A DNA stretch of 64,000 nucleotides from Komagataeibacter xylinus (GTDB taxonomy: Bacteria > Pseudomonadota > Alphaproteobacteria > Acetobacterales > Acetobacteraceae): assembly GCF_004302915.1 (NCBI RefSeq), contig NZ_QQBI01000007.1:78090-142089 (forward strand), read 5' to 3'. Numbering within the stretch: position 1 is the first letter of the stretch; every line of letters begins with the position of its first letter. The notes below the pieces were generated by a model. That model was not told the origin of the DNA and did not search any database. It worked only from the letters and a program-made list of their open reading frames with translations. The translations under genes were made by a program, and so were the position numbers. Positions 8,731 to 18,373 of this stretch are shown here, in pieces.

Positions 8731-10185
8731 ATGAATACAGAACATTTCATGGCAAGCCTGCGCGCATGTGTGGGAGATAACGGCGTAATTTCCGATAGTG
8801 CGCAGGTTCTGCCCTATTTTGAGGACTGGTGGGGGCGCTGCAGGGGCGATGCCCTGTGTGTCGTACGACCGCGCAGCACGGCGGAGGTATCGCAGGTGGT
8901 GGCGCTGTGCCACCGTCATGCGGTACCCGTCTATGTGCAGGGCGGCAATACCAGCGTATGCGCAGGCTCCGTGCCGCCCCTGTCATCCATGGGCATCGTG
9001 TTGAACATGTCACTTATGTCACGGATTATCGACGTAAGCGTGGAAGATGGCGCGATGACGGTTGAGGCAGGCTGTGTCCTGGCCAATGTACAGGACGCGG
9101 CAGAGGCGGCTGGCCTGCTGTTTCCACTCAGCCTTGGTGCAGAAGGATCATGCCAGATCGGAGGCAATATCGCCACGAATGCGGGGGGCACGGCCGTCCT
9201 GCGTTATGGGAACATGCGCGATTTGGTGCTGGGGCTGGAAGTGGTGCTGCCAGATGGCCGGGTCTGGAATGGCCTGCGCACGCTGCGCAAGGACAATACC
9301 GGGTACGACCTGCGTGCGCTCTTTATCGGGGCGGAAGGAACGCTGGGCGTTGTTACGGCGGCCACGCTCAGGCTTTTTCCCCGGCAGGCTGAAATGATCA
9401 CTGCCTTCATGTCCCACCCCACGCTCGAGGCCACCCTGGCGGTTGCCCAGATGCTACGGACGCACTTTGGCGGCACGCTGACTGCCCTGGAAGTGATCTC
9501 GCGCAGTGAATTGCAACTGGTCCTCAAGCACGTTCCGCACGTCAGTTGCCCACTGGATGCGGATGCCCCCTGGTTTTTGCTGGTGGATATTGCCTGCGGG
9601 GCGGATCGTGATGCCCAGCTTGCCGAATTCGAGGCACGGCTTGCAGCCGGGATCGAGGATGGGCTGATCACGGATGTGGTGATCCCGGCCAACATGGCAC
9701 AGCGCGAGGCGCTTTGGGCCATACGCCACAGCGTGACCGAAGCGAACAAAACGGAAGGCATGGGGTTTTCACATGATATCGCCGTTCCCCTGCGCGCCCT
9801 GAAGGCATTCATTGAGGAAACCGGCGCAGCGGTTGCGACCGCGTTTCCGCAGGCGCAAATAGTAATTGTGGGTCATCTGGGTGATGGCAACCTGCACTAT
9901 AATGTTATGTTTGAAAAAAGCGTCTGGGCTGGCGTTCAGGATCAGGCCGGGATGAAAAAGCGGGTAAACAAGCTGGTATATGATCAGGCCATGCGTTTCA
10001 AAGGCACGTTCAGTGCCGAACATGGTATCGGCGCACTTCATGTGCCGGAGATGGCCACCTACAAGGATGATCTTGAGCTGCAGATGATGGAGGCGGTCAA
10101 GGCGGCTTTTGATCCGGCCAATATTATGAATCCCGGCCGTGTCCTGCCGCGCATCATGCGTGAAGGATCAGGCGGGGAGGCATGA
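8731..10185 (+). CDS. FAD-binding oxidoreductase of the GlcD / D-2-hydroxyacid dehydrogenase family
   Basis: The 484-aa product probably oxidises a D-2-hydroxyacid (lactate, glycolate or hydroxyglutarate type). The N-terminal PCMH-type FAD domain shows YVQGGNTSVCAGS and GGNIATNAGGTAVLRYGNMRD with FIGAEGTLGVVTAATLRLFP. The C-terminal cap carries GHLGDGNLHYN and SAEHGIGALHVPEM, whose His and Glu residues bind the active-site metal in this family. ATG is preferred over a TTG six codons upstream because it is preceded by GAAGGA at suitable spacing. It likely acts on a carbon skeleton generated by the aldolase or SDR (inference). Confidence 0.9.
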   Translation: MNTEHFMASLRACVGDNGVISDSAQVLPYFEDWWGRCRGDALCVVRPRSTAEVSQVVALCHRHAVPVYVQGGNTSVCAGSVPPLSSMGIVLNMSLMSRIIDVSVEDGAMTVEAGCVLANVQDAAEAAGLLFPLSLGAEGSCQIGGNIATNAGGTAVLRYGNMRDLVLGLEVVLPDGRVWNGLRTLRKDNTGYDLRALFIGAEGTLGVVTAATLRLFPRQAEMITAFMSHPTLEATLAVAQMLRTHFGGTLTALEVISRSELQLVLKHVPHVSCPLDADAPWFLLVDIACGADRDAQLAEFEARLAAGIEDGLITDVVIPANMAQREALWAIRHSVTEANKTEGMGFSHDIAVPLRALKAFIEETGAAVATAFPQAQIVIVGHLGDGNLHYNVMFEKSVWAGVQDQAGMKKRVNKLVYDQAMRFKGTFSAEHGIGALHVPEMATYKDDLELQMMEAVKAAFDPANIMNPGRVLPRIMREGSGGEA

Positions 10186-10640
10186 TGCAACGCCATCCAA
10201 AAATGACCTGCGTGGCTTGGTATGATCATTGTGAAACCAGGCGGCATGGCACCTTGAAGGGTAAGGGCAGCAGCCTGCCCGGTGCATAAGGGGGCCAGGC
10301 GGACCGGGCAGGAATAAGGAAAACTTATTGTCAGCTTCGCCTTTTTCCGGATTACATTACTTTATCGAAACAGCGTGGTGTTTTGACCGGTTTTACCATA
10401 TCAGTGAAATACCCGTTATTTCTTTGATAAAATAAACTGGTCTGTATGAAGATGTTCCTCTTTTTATGTAAAAATGAACATTCCGAAATGCATGAATGGA
10501 GAACGAAATAAAGCCAGTTATATAGTTCAGCAGTGCTTTTGACATCGACGCGCCATGGCGGGACGTAACGGTCAGGTCGTCCTGCACCAAGTCAAAAACT
10601 GATGGATCGGCAGCCTTTTCCAGCTTCGATAGGATATGTG
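10186..10640. other. Intergenic region with a 10-bp inverted repeat, leader of the TBDR gene
   Basis: This non-coding stretch of about 450 bp holds a perfect inverted repeat, CCTGCCCGGT (10274-10283) with ACCGGGCAGG (10303-10312), and a 19-nt loop. It is not followed by a T-run. The downstream half is AT-rich and probably carries the receptor promoter; no confident -35/-10 pair or Fur box was recognised. A short GGGCAG just upstream could compete for the left arm. Confidence 0.4.
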
Positions 10641-13064
10641 ATGAGACGCACTTTTCCACTATCAAAGGCACTCTTGGCAACAACGATCATGGCTACGGCC
10701 GTGTGCCATGAAGCCAGTGCCGCTTCCAAAAAGGTGCAGCCCAAGGCTGTGTCACGGCCTCATGCCACATCGTCTTCCAGGCATGATAGCGCGGTCAATG
10801 CAAACCTCGCACCTGAAGAAATTTCAGTCCAGTCGCATTACGTGCCGCGTGGTGCGATTGCCTCGGTCACGCAAAAGCGCATGGCGCTTGAGGTGCCGGG
10901 GACCAACCCCCTGAAGGTCCTGGGGGAAATGCCAGGCGTGATGTTTCAGGGCAATGATGCACAGGGCGTAGATAACTGGTCGGCCCAGTTGTTCATGCAT
11001 GGTTTCCAGCAGTCGGAAATCGGCGCAACCCTTGATGGCATCCCGCTTGGTGAGTTCACCTACCGCAACTACAACGGCCTAAATCCCATTCAGGCCATTT
11101 CCTCTGAAAACGTCGCCCGTATCGACGTCTCGCAGTCTGCAGGCGCAGAAGCCGTGGCATCGACCAGCAACCTTGGTGGCGCGCTCCAATACCGTTCCAG
11201 TGACCCGAAAGACAAGATGGGCGGTGTGGTTTCCCAAAGTTTCGGGAGTTATGACGCGTATCATACGTTCTTCCGCTTCGACAGTGGCCGGCTGAACAAG
11301 ACCGGGACGAAATTCTTCGCATCCTACATGCGCAACGATACGGCGCAGTGGAAGGGCTATGGCGAACAGTTCATGCAGCAGGTGAATGCCAAGCTGGTAC
11401 AGCCCGTTGGCGACAGCAGCGAGATTTCGGCGTTCTTTGACTGGTCGGACCTGCACCAGAACAATTACCAGAGTGAATCACCTGCCGTGCTCGCAGCGTT
11501 GGGCGACCGGGTAACCGATTATACCAATGGCGGCGCCTCGGGGTATGAAACGGCTACGCAGGTGGCGCAGGGCAATTATCCGGCATCCTATAATGGCTTG
11601 AGCAGCAAGCGTGATATTGCGTACTACGATGGCGGCACCAACCAGGTTGACTATCTGGGCGGCCTGAAGGCAGACCTTGCCATTACCAACCACCTGCGCT
11701 GGACCACCACGGCCTATGGCCATGGTGAGGAAGCTCAGACCACGTGGACTGCGCCCACGAGTGAATATTCCAATATGGTCGATCCGTCCGGTTCGCCCCT
11801 GGCAGAAGTGATCAAGGAACCCATGATCCGCCGTTTCGGGATCATGTCGGCAGCCCATTACGATATCGCGCATAATCATCTTGGCGCGGGCGTGTGGTAT
11901 GAAAACAACCATTATGAATCACCCATGAACGCCTATGCGGTGCCGAATGTGGTCAATGGGGTCGTGCAGGGGCAACTGCCGCAGACGCTAGGTAAATGGA
12001 CCGACCCGTTTGCGCAAATGTTCAACCAGTCATATAATACCAATACGTTTACAGCATTCTTTCAGGATACGTATTCCCCGATCCGCAACCTTTCGCTGCA
12101 TTTCGGCTTCAAGTCCGTTCTGAGCACGACGCGGGTTGGCAATGGTTTCCTCAATCCGAATTTTTATGGTGCTGGCGCGCAGATCGCGAGCGGGGTCGGG
12201 CTGACGACCTCCAAGCCGTTCCTGCCTCATATCAGCGTAGACTGGCGCTTCCTGCCGGGGCATGAGTTCTTTATTGATATTTCGGAGAACGTCCATACCT
12301 ACGCGGAATCCGGGTATCACCTTTCCAACTCGCCCTTCGCGGTTACGCAGAGTGCGTACAACTCATCCGCTGCCGCCCTGCATCCTGAAACCGCATGGAC
12401 ATACGCAGCCGGTTACCGGTATTCGTCACAGATTATCTCTGCATCGGTCTATGGCTACAGGACCAATTTCCAAAACCGCTTGCAGCAGGTTACATCCGGC
12501 AGCATCATCAACCCCCAGTCGGTAGTCGAGAATGTTGGTGGCGTGACGATGAACGGCGTGGATGTGGGCGTTACCGTAAACCCCATCCGTAATCTGGCGC
12601 TTACCAACAGTATCAGTTACGATCACGCGGTTTATGATAACAATATCAGCAGTGCTGGCATTGCCTACAATACAAAGAACGTGCAGATCGTCAATTATCC
12701 GCGGTTCATGTATAAGGGAAGGCTATCGTATGAATGGCACAATGCCACCGCCTATATTGATGGAAATTACATCGGGGCGCGAAATTACAGCTATACAGGC
12801 GATGTGAAGATGCCTGGTTACTGGATGGCGAATCTGGGCATCCAGTACAAGCTCTCTAACCTCGGTAAATATGACAAGAAGCTTTCGGTCGTAAAAAACC
12901 TGATCTTCAGCCTCAACATCACGAATCTTACGAACACGCATTACATCTCGACCATGGGGGCCAATGGTAACCCAATGTCCATTTCCAGCGGTGCGCTGAC
13001 CTATGCCTCGCTGGCGCCCGGGGCACCGCGGATGTTCTTCGGTTCCATCAGGGCCGAGTTCTAA
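10641..13064 (+). CDS. TonB-dependent outer-membrane receptor (nutrient-type)
   Basis: This is an 807-aa TBDR with a signal peptide ending near CHEASA and a low-complexity linker. The plug domain covers about residues 90-230 (GFQQSEIGATLDGIPLGE, STSNLGGALQYRSSDP) and a 22-strand barrel ends in an outer-membrane C-terminal Phe (GSIRAEF). The ATG follows AGGATATGTG. It is clearly paralogous to the receptor about 10 kb downstream in this window; the plug and first barrel strands align almost continuously. Its position between a GlcD-type dehydrogenase and hyuA argues for uptake of a catabolic substrate rather than a siderophore (inference). Confidence 0.93.
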   Translation: MRRTFPLSKALLATTIMATAVCHEASAASKKVQPKAVSRPHATSSSRHDSAVNANLAPEEISVQSHYVPRGAIASVTQKRMALEVPGTNPLKVLGEMPGVMFQGNDAQGVDNWSAQLFMHGFQQSEIGATLDGIPLGEFTYRNYNGLNPIQAISSENVARIDVSQSAGAEAVASTSNLGGALQYRSSDPKDKMGGVVSQSFGSYDAYHTFFRFDSGRLNKTGTKFFASYMRNDTAQWKGYGEQFMQQVNAKLVQPVGDSSEISAFFDWSDLHQNNYQSESPAVLAALGDRVTDYTNGGASGYETATQVAQGNYPASYNGLSSKRDIAYYDGGTNQVDYLGGLKADLAITNHLRWTTTAYGHGEEAQTTWTAPTSEYSNMVDPSGSPLAEVIKEPMIRRFGIMSAAHYDIAHNHLGAGVWYENNHYESPMNAYAVPNVVNGVVQGQLPQTLGKWTDPFAQMFNQSYNTNTFTAFFQDTYSPIRNLSLHFGFKSVLSTTRVGNGFLNPNFYGAGAQIASGVGLTTSKPFLPHISVDWRFLPGHEFFIDISENVHTYAESGYHLSNSPFAVTQSAYNSSAAALHPETAWTYAAGYRYSSQIISASVYGYRTNFQNRLQQVTSGSIINPQSVVENVGGVTMNGVDVGVTVNPIRNLALTNSISYDHAVYDNNISSAGIAYNTKNVQIVNYPRFMYKGRLSYEWHNATAYIDGNYIGARNYSYTGDVKMPGYWMANLGIQYKLSNLGKYDKKLSVVKNLIFSLNITNLTNTHYISTMGANGNPMSISSGALTYASLAPGAPRMFFGSIRAEF

Positions 13065-13165
13065 ACAGGGCATGACAGACTGGCTGGCACAGGCTCCAGG
13101 GCGTGTGCCGGGCCTTATATCGGCCTGCACGGGTCGCGTTAATTCTATGTTTTAGGAGACAAGCA

Positions 13166-15256
13166 TTGTCGCAGCTAAGCGTTGCGTCCGACGTCGGTGG
13201 AACCTTTACGGACAGTATTGCATATGATGCGGCGACCCGCCGCATCACCGTTGCCAAAGTGCCGACCACACCAGCCAATCGGGCCGTGGGCACGGTGCAG
13301 GGCCTCAAGGCAGCTCTGGCCCTTCAGGGGAAAAGTGGTGCCGATGTCGATTATGTCGGGCATGGAATGACCACCACGACCAATGCGGTCATCCAGCGTA
13401 CCGGTGCGCGGACTGCATTGCTTTGCAACCGGGGCTTTCGTGATATCCTGCTCATCGGACGGCAGAACAGGCCCAGCCTGTTCGATATCGACGTGGTGAG
13501 GCCTGAACCGCTGGTCCCGCGTGAACGCTGCTTTACCGTTGCCGGGCGCATGAATGCGGCCGGAGAAGAAGTCGAGCCCCTGGATGAAGGCGCGCTGGAA
13601 CAGATCGCCAATGAAATGAAGGCCGCTGACGTGCAGGCCGTTGCGATTCTGTTCCTGCATTCCTACGCAAATCCGTCGCATGAGCGCCGGGCGCGTGAAA
13701 GGCTCGAGGCCCTGCTGCCGGGGGTGGTCGTGTGTGCTTCGGCGGAAGTCGTGTCCGAATTCCGCGAATTCGAGCGCGGCAGCACGGCAGTAATGAACGC
13801 CTATCTGCGCCCTGTCATGGAAAACTATCTGCGCTCGCTTTCCCACCTGCTGCGTGACCCGGGCGAAGGACTGGGCCTGGGCGCGGACAAGCCAATCATG
13901 GTGATCGATGCCGCAGGTGGCCTGATGACCATTGACGGCGCCCGTACCAAGCCGGTGCATACCGTATTGTCCGGCCCGGCCGGAGGGGTAGTCGCCAGCG
14001 CCCATGTGGCGGGCCTTGCCGATATCCATGACATCATCACCATGGATATAGGCGGAACCAGCACCGACATCTCCCTTATCCGCAACGGGCGGCCTGCCAT
14101 TACCCGTTCCGCAGTGCTCGAGACCGTTCCCATCCGACTGCCGGTCATTGATATCAACGCTATCGGGGCAGGTGGTGGTTCCATTGCCTGGATTGACGAG
14201 GGTGGCGCACTGCGCGTGGGGCCAATGAGCGCTGAAGCCGTGCCCGGCCCCGCATGTTACGGACGCGGTGGCACGCTGCCCACCGTAACGGACGCCAATA
14301 TTGTGCTGGGCCGTTTTGACAGCCAGACCCGTCTGGGTGGGGACATGCTCATGGATCTGCAGGCGGCCGAGACCGCCATCCGGGTCCATCTGGCCGACCC
14401 CATGGGGCTGTCGATAGCCGAGGCGGCGGCCGGCGTGCTGCGTGTGGCGCATGCCAATATCGTGCGCGGTATCCGGGTTGTCTCTGTCGAACGGGGCTAT
14501 GACCCGCGCAGTTTTGCCTTGGTTCCCTTTGGCGGGGCTGGTCCCATGCATTGCGCGCCAGTGGCGCGTGAACTGCGCATGAAGACCATTCTGGTTCCAC
14601 CCACGCCAGGCATCCTGTGTGCTCTGGGGCAGCTTGTGTCCGATCTCAGGCACGAGGTGAACGAGACGTTCATCGCAGCCCATGCCGATCTGGCCGAGGA
14701 TACGGTCATCGCACGCCTTGAGGATCTGCGCACACGCGGCGATGCCCTGCTGGCGGCCGATAGCGTGCCAGAGGCGCGGCGGTCGGTCGAATTGCGGGCC
14801 GATGTCAGGTACCGGGGGCAGAGTTATGAACTCTCGATCGTGCTGGAAGGGGACCTGAGGGCTGCGTGGCACACGCTCCCCGGGAAATTCCATGAAGCGC
14901 ACCGTCAGCGCTTCGGGCACGCAGACCCGCAGGCCCCGATTGAAATTGTGGGTTTTGGCGCAACCGCGATCGGGCATATTGATGCGCCCGCCCTGCCCGT
15001 GCTGCCAGCGGGCGGCGAGCAGTGCGGGCCAGAGGCGATCCGTGGCGAACGGACGATCTATTTTGAAGGCGCGCAGCCAGGCGAGGCGGGGTCGTTCCAT
15101 ACGGCGAAAGTGTACCGCCGTGAACACCTGTGTGCCGGTAATGTCATTATCGGGCCTGCGGTGGTTGAGGAAGTCTCGGCAACGACCGTGCTCTATCCCG
15201 ATGATCGTGCAGTCGTACACCCGTCAGGCAATATTATTGTGGAGGTCGCGCTGTGA
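13166..15256 (+). CDS. HyuA-type hydantoinase/oxoprolinase subunit A
   Basis: The 696-aa ATP-dependent amidohydrolase subunit belongs to the hydantoinase A/5-oxoprolinase/acetone carboxylase beta superfamily. ASKHA-type motifs are visible: DVGGTFTD at the extreme N-terminus, GHGMTTTTNAVIQRTGA, VLSGPAGGVV, TMDIGGTSTDISL and GAGGGSIAW. A TTG start is proposed because an AGGAG box sits 7 nt upstream and the protein then begins directly before the conserved phosphate-binding strand. Substrates in this family include hydantoins, N-methylhydantoin and 5-oxoproline; sequence alone does not distinguish them. It overlaps hyuB by GTGA. Confidence 0.9.
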   Translation: MSQLSVASDVGGTFTDSIAYDAATRRITVAKVPTTPANRAVGTVQGLKAALALQGKSGADVDYVGHGMTTTTNAVIQRTGARTALLCNRGFRDILLIGRQNRPSLFDIDVVRPEPLVPRERCFTVAGRMNAAGEEVEPLDEGALEQIANEMKAADVQAVAILFLHSYANPSHERRARERLEALLPGVVVCASAEVVSEFREFERGSTAVMNAYLRPVMENYLRSLSHLLRDPGEGLGLGADKPIMVIDAAGGLMTIDGARTKPVHTVLSGPAGGVVASAHVAGLADIHDIITMDIGGTSTDISLIRNGRPAITRSAVLETVPIRLPVIDINAIGAGGGSIAWIDEGGALRVGPMSAEAVPGPACYGRGGTLPTVTDANIVLGRFDSQTRLGGDMLMDLQAAETAIRVHLADPMGLSIAEAAAGVLRVAHANIVRGIRVVSVERGYDPRSFALVPFGGAGPMHCAPVARELRMKTILVPPTPGILCALGQLVSDLRHEVNETFIAAHADLAEDTVIARLEDLRTRGDALLAADSVPEARRSVELRADVRYRGQSYELSIVLEGDLRAAWHTLPGKFHEAHRQRFGHADPQAPIEIVGFGATAIGHIDAPALPVLPAGGEQCGPEAIRGERTIYFEGAQPGEAGSFHTAKVYRREHLCAGNVIIGPAVVEEVSATTVLYPDDRAVVHPSGNIIVEVAL

Positions 15257-16842
15257 GTGCCCCGCTAGCTAACCCGATTGACCCGATCACGCTTGAGGTC
15301 CTGCGCAATGCACTTGAAGCGGTGGCCCAGGAAATGGGGGCAGTGCTCAAGCTGACCGCTTTCTCCCCCAATATCAAAGAGCGGATGGATGCATCATGCG
15401 CCCTGTTCGACCAGCATGCGCAGCTGGTTGCCCAGGCCGAGCATGTGCCCGTGCACCTTGGCTCCATGATGCGCGCAGTGGCACCGATCCTTGCGCGGAG
15501 CGGGCCGCTGGAGCAGGGTGACATCGTGATGGTCAATGACCCGTTTGTAGCAGGCGCCCACCTGCCTGATGTCACGCTACTGGCACCGGTGTTTATTGAT
15601 GGCACATGCGTTGCGTACGTTGCCACGCGCGCCCACCATTCCGATGTGGGGGGAATGGAACCGGGTTCGATGCCGGGAGCATCGCGCAGCATATATCAGG
15701 AAGGCATCATTCTGCCGCCTGTCAAACTGTATCGTGCCGGCGTGCTCCAGGAAGACATCCAGGCCATTTTCCTGCGCAACGTGCGCACGCCCGAAGAGCG
15801 GCGCGGCGACCTGAACGCCCAGCTTGCCGCGCTCCGTGTGGGCATCGCCCGGCTGGAGGAGGTGGCCGAACGGTTTGGCCATGCCACGCTGGCAAGCGGA
15901 TTTGCAGCCATCCTGGACTATTCCGAACGCCGGATGCGTCGCCGCCTGGCTGAAATGACGCCCGGCGTGTACGAGGCGGAAGATTTTCTTGACGATGACG
16001 GCTCCAATACCGATCCCGTCAGGATATGCGTGCGCGCCACGATTTCCCCCGACAGGCTTGTGCTTGATTTTGAAGGTTCATCGCCGCAATGCGCGGGTAA
16101 CGTCAACGCGGTTGCACCGATGACGCAGTCAGCCTCATTTTTTGCCGTCAAGCTGCTGATTGATGCGACGTTGCCGGCCAATGCAGGCGTATTGCGCCTG
16201 CTGGATATCCGCATTCCCAAGGGCAGCTTCCTTGATGCGCAGGCCCCGGCCGCCGTGTGCGCGGGCAATACCGAGACAACGCAGCGGGTCACTGATGCGG
16301 TTCTCAGGGCATTTGCCCAGATTGCGCCTGATCGCATTCCCGCTGCGAGCCAGGGCACAATGAACCTTGTCAGCATCGGGGGCGTCGATCCGAGAAACGG
16401 GCAGTCCTATACCTATATCGAGACAATATGTGGCGGACAGGGCGGTCGGCCACATGGGGCGGGGATGGACGGGGTGCAGGTCAACATGACCAATACCATG
16501 AATACCCCTATCGAGGCGTTGGAAATATCTTATCCGCTGCGTGTCGAATGTTATGAATTGCGCGAAGGCTCCGGTGGGGAAGGGCGGCACAGGGGCGGAT
16601 GTGGTGTCATCCGGTCCCTTCGGGTTATCGGGCATGAGGCCCGTGTCTCGTTCCAGTCGGACCGGCGCCGGTTCAGTCCTTACGGGCTGCATGGGGGTAA
16701 GGACGGTGCGGTTGGGCGCAATGTCAAGACGGACCGGGACGGCAATGAACAGGTCGTTGGTGGTAAAGGATCCGTTACCATGAAGGCAGAAGAAGTCATT
16801 TCCATCGAAACGCCTGGTGGGGGCGGATGGGGAAGCCATTAA
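15253..16842 (+). CDS. HyuB-type hydantoinase/oxoprolinase subunit B
   Basis: This 529-aa partner of HyuA carries the hydantoinase B domain: DPITLEVLRNALEAVAQEMG, SPNIKERMDASCALFD, NDPFVAGAHLPD, ATRAHHSDVGGMEPGS and the Gly-rich CGGQGGRPHGAGMDG and REGSGGEGRHRGG. It ends ETPGGGGWG, as is typical. A GTG start overlaps the hyuA stop (GTGA), so the two subunits are translationally coupled, consistent with a stoichiometric complex. A decayed transposon begins about 150 bp downstream, which probably marks the end of the original operon. Confidence 0.92.
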   Translation: MSAPLANPIDPITLEVLRNALEAVAQEMGAVLKLTAFSPNIKERMDASCALFDQHAQLVAQAEHVPVHLGSMMRAVAPILARSGPLEQGDIVMVNDPFVAGAHLPDVTLLAPVFIDGTCVAYVATRAHHSDVGGMEPGSMPGASRSIYQEGIILPPVKLYRAGVLQEDIQAIFLRNVRTPEERRGDLNAQLAALRVGIARLEEVAERFGHATLASGFAAILDYSERRMRRRLAEMTPGVYEAEDFLDDDGSNTDPVRICVRATISPDRLVLDFEGSSPQCAGNVNAVAPMTQSASFFAVKLLIDATLPANAGVLRLLDIRIPKGSFLDAQAPAAVCAGNTETTQRVTDAVLRAFAQIAPDRIPAASQGTMNLVSIGGVDPRNGQSYTYIETICGGQGGRPHGAGMDGVQVNMTNTMNTPIEALEISYPLRVECYELREGSGGEGRHRGGCGVIRSLRVIGHEARVSFQSDRRRFSPYGLHGGKDGAVGRNVKTDRDGNEQVVGGKGSVTMKAEEVISIETPGGGGWGSH

Positions 16843-16999
16843 GGGCCTGTCAGAAGCAGCAGGGAGAAAGGATGTGGCTGTCTTCTCGTATCGGGTCGCG
16901 ACAGCCCGCCATTCCTTGCGCCTCGCCCACAGGCTTCCGATTAATTTATTGAATTGAGCGATATTCCATGATTCACAGGTCCTCGTGGAAGGTAAGCCT

Positions 17000-17754
17000 G
17001 TGAGTGACGTGTTTTTGCTGTCTGAAAGCCAGCTGGAGGGGATTACGCCGTATTTCCCTCTGGCTCACGGCATGCCGCGCGTGGATGACCGGCCGGTTCC
17101 GAGCGGGGATCGTTTATGTGATCCTTAACGGCCTTCAGTGGAAAGATGCGCCGGAAGCGTATGGTCCGCATAAGACTTTATACAACCGGTTCATCCGCTG
17201 GAGCCGTCCTGGTGTTTTTGACCGGATCTTTGCAGCATTGAGTGAACGGGCGGGTCGATCAAAACGCCTGATGATCGATGCGACACACCTCAAGGCACAC
17301 AGGACGACGGCGTCCCTGCTCAAAAGGGCCTTTTCCCCGCCATATCGGACGCACAAAAGGCGGACTGAACTCAAAGCTGCATGCCGTGTGTGATGGCCAG
17401 GGCCGCCCTGTCCGCCTGTATCTGACTGCCGGACAGGTCAGTGACTTCAAAGGGGCAGGTGTTCTTCTGGCGGACCTACTGGAAGGAACAGAAGGGGTCT
17501 TTGGGGATGGCAGCAGCCGGATCAGATGATCTCGTGCCGGACGGAACATTACCGCCTGCATTCCACCGAGGAAGAACCGGAAATCAAAGCCATCTTACAG
17601 CTGGCACCTGTATAAAAAGCGCCACCTTATCGAAAACATGTTTGCAAAGTTGAAAGACTGGCGACGTGTTGCGATCAGGTGCGACCGGTGCGCTCATACG
17701 TTCATGTCCTCAATCCAGATTGCAGCAAGCTTCATCTTTTCCCTCAAAGAATGA
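17000..17754 (+). pseudogene. Decayed IS5-group (IS427-type) transposase
   Basis: Concatenating three frames restores a typical IS5-group transposase: a GTG-started N-terminus (SDVFLLSESQLEGITPYFPL), then after a shift near 17090 GIVYVILNGLQWKDAPEAYG with LMIDATHLKAHRT (first catalytic Asp), and after a second shift near 17325 HIGRTKGGLNSKLHAV. The last part, with an in-frame TGA at 17527, reads NITACIPPRKNRKSKPSYS and RHLIENMFAKLKDWRR. At least two frameshifts and one nonsense mutation make it non-functional in this form. No clean terminal inverted repeats were recognised. It overlaps the end of the adjacent tetR remnant. Confidence 0.88.
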
Positions 17755-18373
17755 GTCCTGAGCCTAAATAGTCGTCGCGCTCCTTTGCCATTGTCAGGAT
17801 CTTGCGCTCGAAAAGCATCTGCTGGTGTGGTCCCCCAAGGCAGAGCGTGGCCAGCACCTGGCCGGTTTCTTCAGGTTCGCATCCCTCTTTCAGCAGGCCC
17901 GTGCGGGAGGCGGCGGTCAGAAGCTTGCAGCTCAGTTTTTCCAGCAGATCAAAGGTTATGGGCACCGGCATGGTCCACCAGATCGGGAAAACGCCATCCT
18001 TCACAAATGAAGGGGCGGCTCAGCGAAAGTGTTTCGGGGCTGAGGATCAGGTCAAGCAGCATCCGCATGGTCTTGTACAGCGCCTGCAGCGGATCGCTGG
18101 ATACCATTTTATCCGATGGTAAGGCGGCGAAGAGGAAGCTGTTTCCCGGTTCGGCAATGACCGTCTTGAACAGGTTTTCCTTGGAGGGGGGCGACGGTAA
18201 ATGGTCTGCTTGCCCACCTTGGCCACGGCGGCGATCTGTTCGACCGATGTGGCGGCGTAGCCCTGTTCGCCAAACAGGCGGGTGGCGGTTTTCAGGATCA
18301 GGGCATCCAGTTCTTCCGACATCCAGTTGTCGGGCCGACCCGAAAATTTTCTCTTTCTGTCCTGATCCGCCAT
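17744..18373 (-). pseudogene. Frameshifted TetR-family regulator
   Basis: The N-terminal third encodes a TetR DNA-binding domain (LDALILKTATRLFGEQGYAA, VEQIAAVAKVGKQTIYRR). Near 18190 the frame shifts; the continuing frame reads SKENLFKTVIAEPG and LLDLILSPETLSLSRPF. Near 17970-18010 it shifts again into TFDLLEKLSCKLLTAASRTG, a TetR C-terminal-type helix. The original protein would have been close to the usual 200 aa. Its end overlaps the decayed transposon, so the insertion may have altered the C-terminus. A sequencing artefact is a conceivable alternative to genuine decay. Confidence 0.78.

Noticed and set aside
13175..15220. 681-codon open frame on the minus strand opposite hyuA
   Set aside because: It is the shadow of a GC-rich gene with strong third-position bias; the product has no family features, while the plus strand encodes a full HyuA.
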